From Nitrospira sp. (GTDB lineage: Bacteria; Nitrospirota; Nitrospiria; Nitrospirales; Nitrospiraceae), in assembly GCA_016873495.1 (NCBI GenBank), contig VGXC01000023.1, forward strand, positions 1-52,975: a DNA stretch of 52,975 bases, read 5' to 3'. Below, in pieces: positions 8,557 through 16,192 of the stretch (position 1 is its first letter; each line of letters opens with the position of its first letter). Under the pieces are notes generated by a model. It saw only the letters and a program-made list of their open reading frames with translations, was not told the origin of the DNA and ran no database searches. A program made the translations under genes and the position numbers.

Positions 8557-9860
8557 TGAGAACTGAGGATTTCAGTGCGCGCGCGCACCGGGTTATCCCC
8601 GGCGGCGCGCATACCTATTCCAAAGGCGACGACGTCCTGCCTGCCGATGCGCCTCAAGCTTTCGTCCGGGGCAAAGGCGCCCGCGTGTGGACGCTGGACG
8701 GCCGGGAGTTGGTGGATTGGGGTATGGGCATCAACAGCGTGTTGATCGGCCATGCCGAGGACGAAATCGACGATGCGGCGGTGGCGGCGCTCCGGGACGG
8801 ACAGAACTTTTCCCGACCGAGCCCCCTGGAAGTCGACCTGGCCGAAGCCGCCGTCGCGCTCTTTGACGGCATGGACATGGTGAAGTTCGCCAAGAACGGC
8901 TCGGACGCGAACGACGCGGCCATCCGGCTGGCCCGGGCGGTGACGGGCCGGACGCTCATCGCCTACGACGAGGAGGCGCCGTTTCTCAGCATCCACGATT
9001 GGTTCATCGGCAATACGGTCATGAACGCCGGAGTTCCCGAGGCCGTCGCGGGATTGGCGCGGGGGTTTCGATTCAACGACCTCGGGTCGGTCGAGGCCCT
9101 GTTCAACGAGCACGGCCCCCGGTTGGCCGCGGTGATTCTGGAACCCTGCCGGGACGTGCGTCCGCGTCCGGGGTTTCTCGAAGGCGTGCGCGCGCTCTGC
9201 GATCGGAACGGGACGGTGCTGATTTTCGACGAAATGGTGACGGGGTTTCGCTACAGCCTGAACGGCGCCGCGTCGTTTCTCGGCGTGCGTCCGGATCTGA
9301 TGACCGTCGGCAAGGGCATGGCCAACGGCTACGCCCTCTCCGCGTTGCTCGGAACGCGTTCCTACATGGATCGGGGCGGCATCCACCATGCCCATCCGCG
9401 GTGTTTTCTCCTGTCCACGACTCACGGCGCGGAACGGTCCGCCCTCGCGGCGGGCTTGGCGGCTATCCGTCTGCACCGGCGCGAGCGGGTCGTGGAACGG
9501 CTGGCCTCGGTGGGGCGCCGCCTGATCGCGGGGATCGACGCATGCGCCAAACGGCATGGCGTCCAAGAGTACGTTTCGGCGGCGAGCGACTTTGCCTGCC
9601 GCCCCGTGCTCAAATGTTGCGGACCGGATAAGGTTCCCTCGGCCGAGTATCGGACGTTGTTCATCCAGGAAATGCTGCGGCGCGGCGTGTTCATGCCGTG
9701 GATTTGTCCGAGCTTCCGCCACGGGGACGCGGAGCTGGATCGGACGCTCGAGGCCTTGGACGGGACCTGCTCGGTGTATGCGCGGGCAATCGACGCGGGC
9801 GCCGTCGTCGGTTTGCTGGAAGGGCGGCCGGGCAAGCCCGTGTTTCGGAAGTACAATTGA
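8556..9860 (+). CDS. Glutamate-1-semialdehyde-aminotransferase-like PLP enzyme
   Basis: 434 residues from ATG 8556, immediately after a TTG at 8553 that overlaps the previous stop. It is a class III aminotransferase-like fold: the N-terminal RVIPGGAHTYSKGDD segment, FAKNGSDANDAAIRLAR (phosphate site), FDEMVTGFRYS with the PLP-pyridine Asp, and VGKGMANG with the Schiff-base Lys253. It is clearly related to HemL but sits in a sugar operon, so heme synthesis is unlikely. I infer transamination of a keto-sugar, perhaps the product of the Gfo/Idh enzyme. The gene is markedly GC-rich compared with the genes upstream. Canonical pseudaminate and legionaminate pathways use DegT-type PseC/LegC instead. 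Confidence 0.85.
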   Translation: MRTEDFSARAHRVIPGGAHTYSKGDDVLPADAPQAFVRGKGARVWTLDGRELVDWGMGINSVLIGHAEDEIDDAAVAALRDGQNFSRPSPLEVDLAEAAVALFDGMDMVKFAKNGSDANDAAIRLARAVTGRTLIAYDEEAPFLSIHDWFIGNTVMNAGVPEAVAGLARGFRFNDLGSVEALFNEHGPRLAAVILEPCRDVRPRPGFLEGVRALCDRNGTVLIFDEMVTGFRYSLNGAASFLGVRPDLMTVGKGMANGYALSALLGTRSYMDRGGIHHAHPRCFLLSTTHGAERSALAAGLAAIRLHRRERVVERLASVGRRLIAGIDACAKRHGVQEYVSAASDFACRPVLKCCGPDKVPSAEYRTLFIQEMLRRGVFMPWICPSFRHGDAELDRTLEALDGTCSVYARAIDAGAVVGLLEGRPGKPVFRKYN

Positions 9861-9874
9861 CGGCGGGTTTCCCG

Positions 9875-10936
9875 ATGGCGTCGGATACGATCGAGATCAA
9901 CGGGCGGCGGATCGGTCCGGGCCAGCCGACCTATGTCGTGGCCGAGTTATCGGGGAATCACCACCAGAGCTTCGACCGGGCCGTGGAACTGATCTGCGCC
10001 GCCAAAGGCGCCGGGGCCGATGCCGTGAAAATCCAGACCTACACGGCCGACACGATCACGCTCGATGCGGATACGCCAGACTTTCACATTCCGGGCGACA
10101 ATACCTGGGGCGGGCGCACCCTGCACGATCTCTATCGCGAAGCCTCCACGCCCTGGGAATGGCAGCCGCGCCTGCAGCGGGCGGCCCTCGATCTGGGGCT
10201 GGACTTCTTTTCTTCGCCCTTCGATCCCTCGGCCGTGGACTTCTTGGAACGTCTGCGGGTGCCGGCCTACAAGGTGGCCTCGTTCGAGCTCGTGGACATT
10301 CCGCTGATCGAGCGGATCGCCCGGACCGGCAAACCGATCATCCTGTCCACGGGCATGGCCGGTCTCGACGAGATCGGCGAGGCCGTGGCCGCGGCGCGCG
10401 ACGCCGGCGCGACGCAGGTGGCGCTGCTGAAGTGTACGAGCGCCTATCCGGCGCCGCCGGACGAGATGAATCTGGCCGCGATCCCGATCCTGGCGATGCG
10501 ATTCGGCGTGCCGGTCGGGCTCTCCGACCATTCCCTCGATCCCGCCGTGCCGGTCGCGGCCGTCGCGTTGGGCGCGGCCATCGTCGAAAAACATTTGATT
10601 TTGTCCCGCACCGAAGGCGGACCCGATGCGGCCTTTTCGCTGGAGCCGGATGAGTTTCGCGACGTGACCCGGGCGATCCGCACCGTCGAACGGGCGCGCG
10701 GCACGGGCGAGCCGTCGTTGACCGCCGGGGAGGCGAAGAACCGCCTGTTTCGGCGCTCGCTGTACGCGGTGGCCGACGTGCGCGCGGGGGAGCCCTTTAC
10801 CGAACGCAACGTCCGTTCCATCCGTCCGGCCTACGGCCTGCCGCCGAAAGACCTGTCCCGCGTCCTCGGCCGTCGCGCCGTTCGGGACATCCCGCGGGGC
10901 ACGCCCTTGAAATGGGACCTGATCGCCGGAACCTGA
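9875..10936 (+). CDS. pseI: Nonulosonic acid synthase, PseI/NeuB family
   Basis: 353 residues from ATG 9875; the open frame extends upstream to 9698 but that part overlaps the aminotransferase. The NeuB TIM barrel starts YVVAELSGNHHQS, then GADAVKIQTYT, the pair FFSSPFDP / YKVASFE, LLKCTSAYP, VGLSDHSLD and EKHLIL. The C-terminal SAF (antifreeze-like) domain begins near RRSLYAVADV. Spacing and motifs follow PseI more closely than NeuB proper. The reaction condenses a six-carbon 2,4-diamino sugar with phosphoenolpyruvate to give a nine-carbon acid. The true substrate is uncertain because PseB, PseC and PseG are absent from the window. Confidence 0.9.
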   Translation: MASDTIEINGRRIGPGQPTYVVAELSGNHHQSFDRAVELICAAKGAGADAVKIQTYTADTITLDADTPDFHIPGDNTWGGRTLHDLYREASTPWEWQPRLQRAALDLGLDFFSSPFDPSAVDFLERLRVPAYKVASFELVDIPLIERIARTGKPIILSTGMAGLDEIGEAVAAARDAGATQVALLKCTSAYPAPPDEMNLAAIPILAMRFGVPVGLSDHSLDPAVPVAAVALGAAIVEKHLILSRTEGGPDAAFSLEPDEFRDVTRAIRTVERARGTGEPSLTAGEAKNRLFRRSLYAVADVRAGEPFTERNVRSIRPAYGLPPKDLSRVLGRRAVRDIPRGTPLKWDLIAGT

Positions 10937-10943
10937 GGATCGT

Positions 10944-12107
10944 ATGAGCGACACGACCGGATCCCCTCCGACCGCCCCGCGCCGCTGCGCGCGGTGCCTG
11001 CTCTTGGAAACGCACGACACCCTCGTCTTCGACGAGGCGGGGGTCTGCAACGTGTGCCGCAACATCGAGCACAAGCAACAGAAGATCGATTGGCAGGCGA
11101 GGGAACAGGAGCTGCACACGCTGCTCGACTCGTACCGCGGCAAGTACGCCTACGATTGCCTCGTGCCGTTCTCCGGGGGCAAGGACAGCACATTCACGCT
11201 TTATGCCCTGGTCAAGAGTTACGGGCTCAAGCCTCTCGTCGTCTGCTTCGATCACGGCTTTATGCGGCCGGTCGTTCTGGCGAACACCGAACGGACGGTC
11301 CGTCAATTGGGCGTGGACTTTCTCAAGTTCCGTGCCGACTGGAAAGTCGTGAAAAAAGTGATGCTCGAAAGTCTCAAGCGAAAGGGCGATTTTTGCTGGC
11401 ACTGTCATACGGGGATCTTCGCTTTTCCAATGCAAATGGCCATCAAATTCGACGTGCCGCTCGTGATCTGGGGGCAGCCCAGCACGGAGTACAACGCCTT
11501 TTTTCGGGCCGATGAGCCTGAGATGGTGGATGAAAAGCGATTCAACCGGTACGTCAACCTGGGCATCACGGCCGAAGACATGGTCGGCATGGTCGGCGAC
11601 GGCATCGAGTTGCGGGACTTGGAGCCCTTTCGCTATCCGTCCAAGGAAGCGTTGCGCGCGTTGGGTTATCGATCGATCTGTCTGGGCACCTACATCCCCT
11701 GGGACGTCAAGGAGCAGACGCGGATCATTGAGAAGGAACTGGACTGGCGGGGTGACCTCGTCGAAGGTGTGCCCGAGGCCTACAGCTACGAAAAGATCGA
11801 GTGCGCCATGCAAGGCGTCCGCGACTACCTGCGTTTCATCAAGCGCGGCATGGGGCGGACGAATCATTTGGCCACCATCGACATTCGCGACGGCCGGCTC
11901 ACGAGAGAACAGGGCCTACGCATGATGGAAGAGCATGACGGCAAGCGTCCCGCGAGTCTCGACGTGTTTCTCCGGTTCATGGGCCTGACGGAAGCCGAAT
12001 TCAACGCCATCGCCATGCAGCACGTCGTGGATCCGCACCGCCACGATCCCTCGCGCGTCCAACGCGGGCCCGAGCTGCCCGATCAGCATCTCTGGAAGCT
12101 GGAATGA
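10944..12107 (+). CDS. PP-loop N-acetyl-sugar amidotransferase (WbpG/PseA/LegA-like)
   Basis: 387 residues. The N-terminus carries two CxxC-type pairs (RCARC at 13-17 and CNVC near 36), a likely zinc site. The ATP-pyrophosphatase loop SGGKDS is at 77-82, and a conserved FCWHCHTGIFA segment follows near 150. This family adenylates an acetamido group on a sugar and replaces it with ammonia to give an acetamidino group, as in PseA and WbpG. The ammonia normally comes from a HisH/HisF pair, which here is the fused protein encoded next, overlapping by 4 bases. The start ATG is 7 bases after the PseI-like stop. Confidence 0.88.
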   Translation: MSDTTGSPPTAPRRCARCLLLETHDTLVFDEAGVCNVCRNIEHKQQKIDWQAREQELHTLLDSYRGKYAYDCLVPFSGGKDSTFTLYALVKSYGLKPLVVCFDHGFMRPVVLANTERTVRQLGVDFLKFRADWKVVKKVMLESLKRKGDFCWHCHTGIFAFPMQMAIKFDVPLVIWGQPSTEYNAFFRADEPEMVDEKRFNRYVNLGITAEDMVGMVGDGIELRDLEPFRYPSKEALRALGYRSICLGTYIPWDVKEQTRIIEKELDWRGDLVEGVPEAYSYEKIECAMQGVRDYLRFIKRGMGRTNHLATIDIRDGRLTREQGLRMMEEHDGKRPASLDVFLRFMGLTEAEFNAIAMQHVVDPHRHDPSRVQRGPELPDQHLWKLE

Positions 12108-13534
12108 GCCGGGTCGCCATCATCGACTACGGCATGGGCAATCTGTACTCGGTGGCGAAGGCCTTCGAGGCGCTCCATGCCGAGGTGGTGGTCACGGACG
12201 ACCCGGAACAGATCCGCACGGCGGACAGAGTCGTTCTGCCGGGGGTCGGCGCCTTCGGCGAGGGCATGAAGAACCTTGCCGCGCGAGGCCTGACCAAGGT
12301 CCTAGAGAACGAGATCCTATGCCACGGCAAGCCCTTCCTCGGCATTTGTCTCGGCATGCAACTGCTGGCTCGCGAGGGCTTCGAGCATGGCCACCATGAA
12401 GGCTTGGGCTGGCTCAAGGCATCGGTCCGGCCTTTGGATCTCGGACAGTCCCGACTCCGGAAAATCCAAATCGGGTGGAACGATGTCGCTCACAGACCCG
12501 GGAGCGCGCTTTTCGCCGGGCTGCAGGGAACTCCGAGCTTTTACTTTGTTCACGGCTACCATCTGGTGACTGATGAGCCGGGAAGCGTCACGGGCGTGTC
12601 TCATTACGGAAGTCGGTTTGTCGCTGCGATTCAACAGGGAAACATTTTTGGAGTTCAATTTCATCCTGAAAAGAGCCAGGAATCAGGACTGGCGATTCTG
12701 AAGAATTTTCTACGATGGCGACCCGATCTCCCATCTGATCCGGTTATGGGAGACCTTCCTAATGTGCCTGAAACCTCGGTAAAGGCCCGACTGATACCGA
12801 CGCTTCTGTTGGAAGGATCCCGTCTAGTGAAGACTGTCCAGTTTGGACTACGCCGCGACGTCGGTGATCCAGTCAAGGCGCCGATGGTCTATGACGCACA
12901 GATGGCGGACGAGCTCGTCTACTTGGACATCACGGCCACGATCGAGGACCGTGGCGTGGACCGGCTGGAAGAGGCGGTCCGTCGTGTGACCGGCGAATGT
13001 TTCATGCCGCTGACGGCCGGCGGCGGCATCCGAAGCGTCGAGGACATTCGGCAGTTGCTGACGGCAGGAGCGGATAAGGTTTCAATCAATTCCGCCGCGG
13101 TGGAACGACCCGCATTGATTGGAGAAGCGGCCCGCTTGTTCGGGCGCCAATGCCTGATGGTTTCCATAGATGTCAGAACGAACCATAGGCGACGAGAAGT
13201 CTTCACGCATGGCGGACGCCGTTCGACCGGGTTAGACCCTGTTGAATGGGCGAAGCAGGCCGCCGCCGCCGGGGCGGGAGAAATCCTCCTGACCTCTATA
13301 GATCGAGAAGGGACGTTTCGAGGCTATGATATTGGCCTGACAAAAGCCGTGACAGAAGCTGTGGATATCCCGGTCGTCGCTTCCGGAGGAGCTGGCAAGC
13401 TGCGCGATCTTGTCGATGCCGTGGTGGCCGGCGGCGCCTCGGCGGTGGCCGCCGCCAGCTTGTTTCATTTCCGGGATCACAGCCCGATTAAGGCCAAGGC
13501 CTTTATGAAGCGTACCGGGATCCATACCCGTTAG
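12104..13534 (+). CDS. HisH-HisF fusion: ammonia-supplying glutamine amidotransferase
   Basis: 476 residues in one uninterrupted frame. Residues 1-205 are HisH-like, with GICLGMQ carrying nucleophile Cys82 and FHPEK carrying His187 and Glu189. After a linker of about 20 residues, residues 227-475 are HisF-like. By eye against T. maritima HisF, the catalytic Asp11 position is Leu235 (IPTLLLEG), while Asp130 (Asp356) and the ammonia-gate residues Arg5, Glu46, Lys99 and Glu167 (Arg229, Glu270, Lys325, Glu393) are kept. That argues against a histidine-pathway synthase and for an ammonia channel serving the sugar amidotransferase just upstream. HisH-HisF fusions are standard in eukaryotic HIS7 but uncommon in bacteria. 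Confidence 0.88.
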   Translation: MSRVAIIDYGMGNLYSVAKAFEALHAEVVVTDDPEQIRTADRVVLPGVGAFGEGMKNLAARGLTKVLENEILCHGKPFLGICLGMQLLAREGFEHGHHEGLGWLKASVRPLDLGQSRLRKIQIGWNDVAHRPGSALFAGLQGTPSFYFVHGYHLVTDEPGSVTGVSHYGSRFVAAIQQGNIFGVQFHPEKSQESGLAILKNFLRWRPDLPSDPVMGDLPNVPETSVKARLIPTLLLEGSRLVKTVQFGLRRDVGDPVKAPMVYDAQMADELVYLDITATIEDRGVDRLEEAVRRVTGECFMPLTAGGGIRSVEDIRQLLTAGADKVSINSAAVERPALIGEAARLFGRQCLMVSIDVRTNHRRREVFTHGGRRSTGLDPVEWAKQAAAAGAGEILLTSIDREGTFRGYDIGLTKAVTEAVDIPVVASGGAGKLRDLVDAVVAGGASAVAAASLFHFRDHSPIKAKAFMKRTGIHTR

Positions 13535-13627
13535 AACAGGTGTCTCGCCTTACGATCCGCCGTCGACAATTCTCACCAGCATTGTCCAGCCGCTGGGAAT
13601 GTGGGCCAGAGTTAGTTGATAATTGAC

Positions 13628-13701
13628 GAAGCGGTCCCGGTGTGGTGCAGTGATTGTGGCTGAGACAACCACCACCCCACACCCAGGAAAGGAACCGCTT
13701 C
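13628..13701. repeat. Imperfect inverted repeat directly upstream of the PhyH gene
   Basis: The left arm GAAGCGGTCCCGGTGTGGTG at 13628-13647 is answered by a right arm at about 13671-13701 ending ACCGCTTC, with the inner parts GGTGTGG and CCCACACC also complementary. The loop is about 23 bases. The right arm abuts the ATG at 13702. It could be a transcript hairpin, a protein-binding palindrome or a relic of an insertion-sequence end. The surrounding 119-base gap after the HisH-HisF gene has no gene that I can support. Confidence 0.55.
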
Positions 13702-14652
13702 ATGAAAAGAGTAGTCCGAATGACCCGGCAAGGCAAGATGAAAGACGTGCCGCAAATCCACATGCTCAGGACACTGTATCAGTGGCTTAACAACCGGTTC
13801 CCTATCTTATTGCGTCTGCGCAGGAAGGTATTTTTTAACGCGCAACCGATCCGCGTCAATGTTCGCTATTGGCTATTCTATCAACGGTGCAGGCGGGCTT
13901 TCGCTTGCAGATGGCTGAGATCAACAGACCGTCTGCTGCAGGGCAAGATCGATGAAAAAGTCCGACAATTTCATACGGATGGGTATGTTGTTTTGCCCCA
14001 TCAGGATCCCGCTCTCATTGCGTCGCTCGCGTCTCAGTGTGAGAAGATTATCGGTGAGGGAAAGACATCCATCACGCCGGGCCTGGAAGAATGGTTAGTG
14101 CATGTCCAGCAGTGCCTGAACTATATGCCGGACCTTGCCAGTCTCTTGAATCCAGAGTTGGCCGCGATCATCGAAGGATGCTTTGAATCCCACTTTAAAA
14201 TTTATAGTGTCACCACGTACCGGCTGGTCCCAACAAATAGTGCCCCGCAGGCGTCGGGTCTGTGGCATGCGGATAATTTTCCTCCAGGGCCGCTCAAACT
14301 CATGGTGTATCTGACCCCTAGCGATCAGCGATCCGGTGCCCTCAAGGTACATCCTCGAGCGGGAAGTAAAAAGTTGGCCCGTTTGGGGTTCTTTGACCGG
14401 TTCAATGCCGACAAATTCGCCGTTGACCTCAACAGCGGATGGCAGGTCATTGAGGGGCCGGCAGGGACCACCATCCTATTCGATGCCCACCTCATACATC
14501 GAGCAACTCCTCCTGAGCGTGGCGTTCGGGATGTGGTGTCCTTTACGCTTCTACCCTCGACCGAACCGTGGGACAGACATTTCAAGCGCGTAGGACATCG
14601 CCTCTGTCAGGAATACCGCGGATTTATTCCGGAAGATCCAAGGCTCGACTGA
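13702..14652 (+). CDS. Phytanoyl-CoA dioxygenase (PhyH) family Fe(II)/2-oxoglutarate enzyme
   Basis: 316 residues from ATG 13702, placed right after the inverted repeat. ATG 13738 or 13759 are alternatives because the first residues are basic and not family-like; the frame is also open back to 13654. The conserved part begins FHTDGYVVLP near residue 92. WHADNFPPG supplies the HxD iron ligands near 190, and HLIHRATPP near 263 supplies the distal His, followed by the region where 2-oxoglutarate-binding Arg is expected. These enzymes hydroxylate C-H bonds. Here I infer hydroxylation of a sugar or of an acyl substituent. It is followed after 15 bases by the flippase. Confidence 0.82.
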   Translation: MKRVVRMTRQGKMKDVPQIHMLRTLYQWLNNRFPILLRLRRKVFFNAQPIRVNVRYWLFYQRCRRAFACRWLRSTDRLLQGKIDEKVRQFHTDGYVVLPHQDPALIASLASQCEKIIGEGKTSITPGLEEWLVHVQQCLNYMPDLASLLNPELAAIIEGCFESHFKIYSVTTYRLVPTNSAPQASGLWHADNFPPGPLKLMVYLTPSDQRSGALKVHPRAGSKKLARLGFFDRFNADKFAVDLNSGWQVIEGPAGTTILFDAHLIHRATPPERGVRDVVSFTLLPSTEPWDRHFKRVGHRLCQEYRGFIPEDPRLD

Positions 14653-14667
14653 GGAGGATGAAGGACG

Positions 14668-16188
14668 TTGCAGGCAATCAATGATTCCGGAAAAATCATT
14701 TGGCAATCGCTCCAAAGCGGGCTTGTCTTCTTTCTAAATTACGCGTCGAGGTTTTTCGTGGCGGTTGCATTGGCCAAGAATCTTCCGACGGAGGATTATG
14801 GCGTGTATAGCCTCATCGGAACCATCATTGCCACCAGCACGAGCTTTCTCCCGCTCGGTGTGACGCAATACTATGAACGAGAAATTCCGGGCATTGAGAG
14901 CTTCGAGAAAGCCGCGAGCATCTTCAAAAGCATTGTTGCTGTTCAGATGGTCATCATCTCAGTGTTTTTAGCTGCCGTCCTGCTCGTGCCTCCATTGAGA
15001 AGTATTCTGCTGGGAAGCATGGGCTTGCGCGAAATGTCGCTGATCGTTGTCATGATAGGGTGGTTGGTATTGGCTGAAAATATGGCATCGGATCTTGGAA
15101 GATTCCTGTATGCTCGCAAGCATATCGAATGGGGCAATGTCCTGAGCTTCATCCAAAACGGGGTGTGGGGAGGCGCCTCGTTCGCGGTATTTCTTATTTT
15201 CCCGGAGACCGTCAGTCTGACGTTCGTGCTCTTTTGTTGGGGACTCTGTTTGGCGGTCGCTGTGCTTTATGGGGCGTGGAGGGCCGACATTCACAAAATT
15301 CTCGCGGCGCCAATAAAAATCGATACATACTGGGTGGCCTTACGGTTTGGGTTTCCGTTGTTGTTTTCCGGGCTGCTCCTCGCCGCGGATATGGTTGGGC
15401 GCTTCTTTGTAGCCAACGTCTATTCAACAGGGACGCTGGGAATCTATGCGTTTCACTACAATATCGCACTGATGATCGGAGCCATCTCGGCGCCCTTGAT
15501 CGGGAACCCTCTCAATCCCTATATCGTCGAGGCCTACAATATTGGTCAAGTACGGCGCAGTAGTTACTTGCTTGGGATAGTCTTGAAGTACCGGCTGCTG
15601 CTCGCTATTCCTATGATCATAATTGCCGCTGTCTGCGGCGAGGAAGTGGTTCGGGTCCTCGCAAAGGCTGATTTCGCGGCAGCGCCGGGCTTGCTGTATC
15701 TTCTGATTCCGATCCCATTGCTGATGATTCTCGGGAACACCTTTGAGCGTATTCTCCTTCTGAAACGCAAAACCACGAAAATCGGTCAGGCCTACGTCAC
15801 AGCGGCTGTGGTGCAAATCATTGCTACGGTGTGTCTCGTTCCGTTTCACCCTTACAGGGGGGTTGCCGCAGCGGCCATATCCGGTCTCGTGGTGTTCGTT
15901 CTTTTATTATGGCAAGGGAGCCTCGATGCAGACATTCAAGCGGAGGCCCACTTGGGGCGCATCAGCTGGGTAGCCGGGATCTCTATTGGAATCTCCCAGG
16001 GCGTGTACGTCATGCTTCCACCGCTGCATCCTCTTTTGACAGTCATGGCCATATCCGCAGTCGAGCTGCTCTCTTTCGTGATGGGAGTCGTGTTTCTCGG
16101 AATCGTCTCCAGAACCGAGATGGAGGCGGCTCGTGAGGCAATGCGCGCAAGGGCAAAGGCCGTTCGGTCGTTGGTCACGGCCAATTAA
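14668..16188 (+). CDS. Wzx-like lipid-linked oligosaccharide flippase
   Basis: 506 residues from a TTG, with a GAGGAGG ribosome site at 14651-14657. The protein has a dozen or more hydrophobic segments spread along its length, with the early FFLNYASRFFVAVALAKNL segment typical of the polysaccharide-biosynthesis flippase (PST/MATE-like) family, and EDYGVYSLIGTI right after. Its role is to move undecaprenyl-pyrophosphate-linked repeat units from the cytosolic to the periplasmic leaflet. It is followed by two KpsS-like genes. Wzx sequences diverge strongly, so the assignment rests on topology, N-terminal motif and context. Confidence 0.85.
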   Translation: MQAINDSGKIIWQSLQSGLVFFLNYASRFFVAVALAKNLPTEDYGVYSLIGTIIATSTSFLPLGVTQYYEREIPGIESFEKAASIFKSIVAVQMVIISVFLAAVLLVPPLRSILLGSMGLREMSLIVVMIGWLVLAENMASDLGRFLYARKHIEWGNVLSFIQNGVWGGASFAVFLIFPETVSLTFVLFCWGLCLAVAVLYGAWRADIHKILAAPIKIDTYWVALRFGFPLLFSGLLLAADMVGRFFVANVYSTGTLGIYAFHYNIALMIGAISAPLIGNPLNPYIVEAYNIGQVRRSSYLLGIVLKYRLLLAIPMIIIAAVCGEEVVRVLAKADFAAAPGLLYLLIPIPLLMILGNTFERILLLKRKTTKIGQAYVTAAVVQIIATVCLVPFHPYRGVAAAAISGLVVFVLLLWQGSLDADIQAEAHLGRISWVAGISIGISQGVYVMLPPLHPLLTVMAISAVELLSFVMGVVFLGIVSRTEMEAAREAMRARAKAVRSLVTAN

Positions 16189-16192
16189 GGCG

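Noticed and set aside
8523-9722. Long minus-strand open frame (399 codons) opposite the aminotransferase gene
   Set aside because: It is antisense to a well-conserved class III aminotransferase, has no recognisable motif, and long antisense frames are expected in GC-rich coding DNA.
8556-9860. HemL (heme biosynthesis) for the glutamate-semialdehyde-aminotransferase-like gene
   Set aside because: It lies inside a coupled sugar operon between GNAT and PseI-like genes; a sugar transaminase role is more economical.
9947-11867. Long minus-strand open frames opposite the PseI-like and PP-loop genes
   Set aside because: The plus-strand products have full family motifs; the antisense translations are Arg/Gly/His-rich and unlike any family.
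12104-13534. Histidine biosynthesis function for HisH-HisF
   Set aside because: The catalytic Asp11 of HisF is replaced, no other his genes are present, and the gene is coupled to a sugar amidotransferase.
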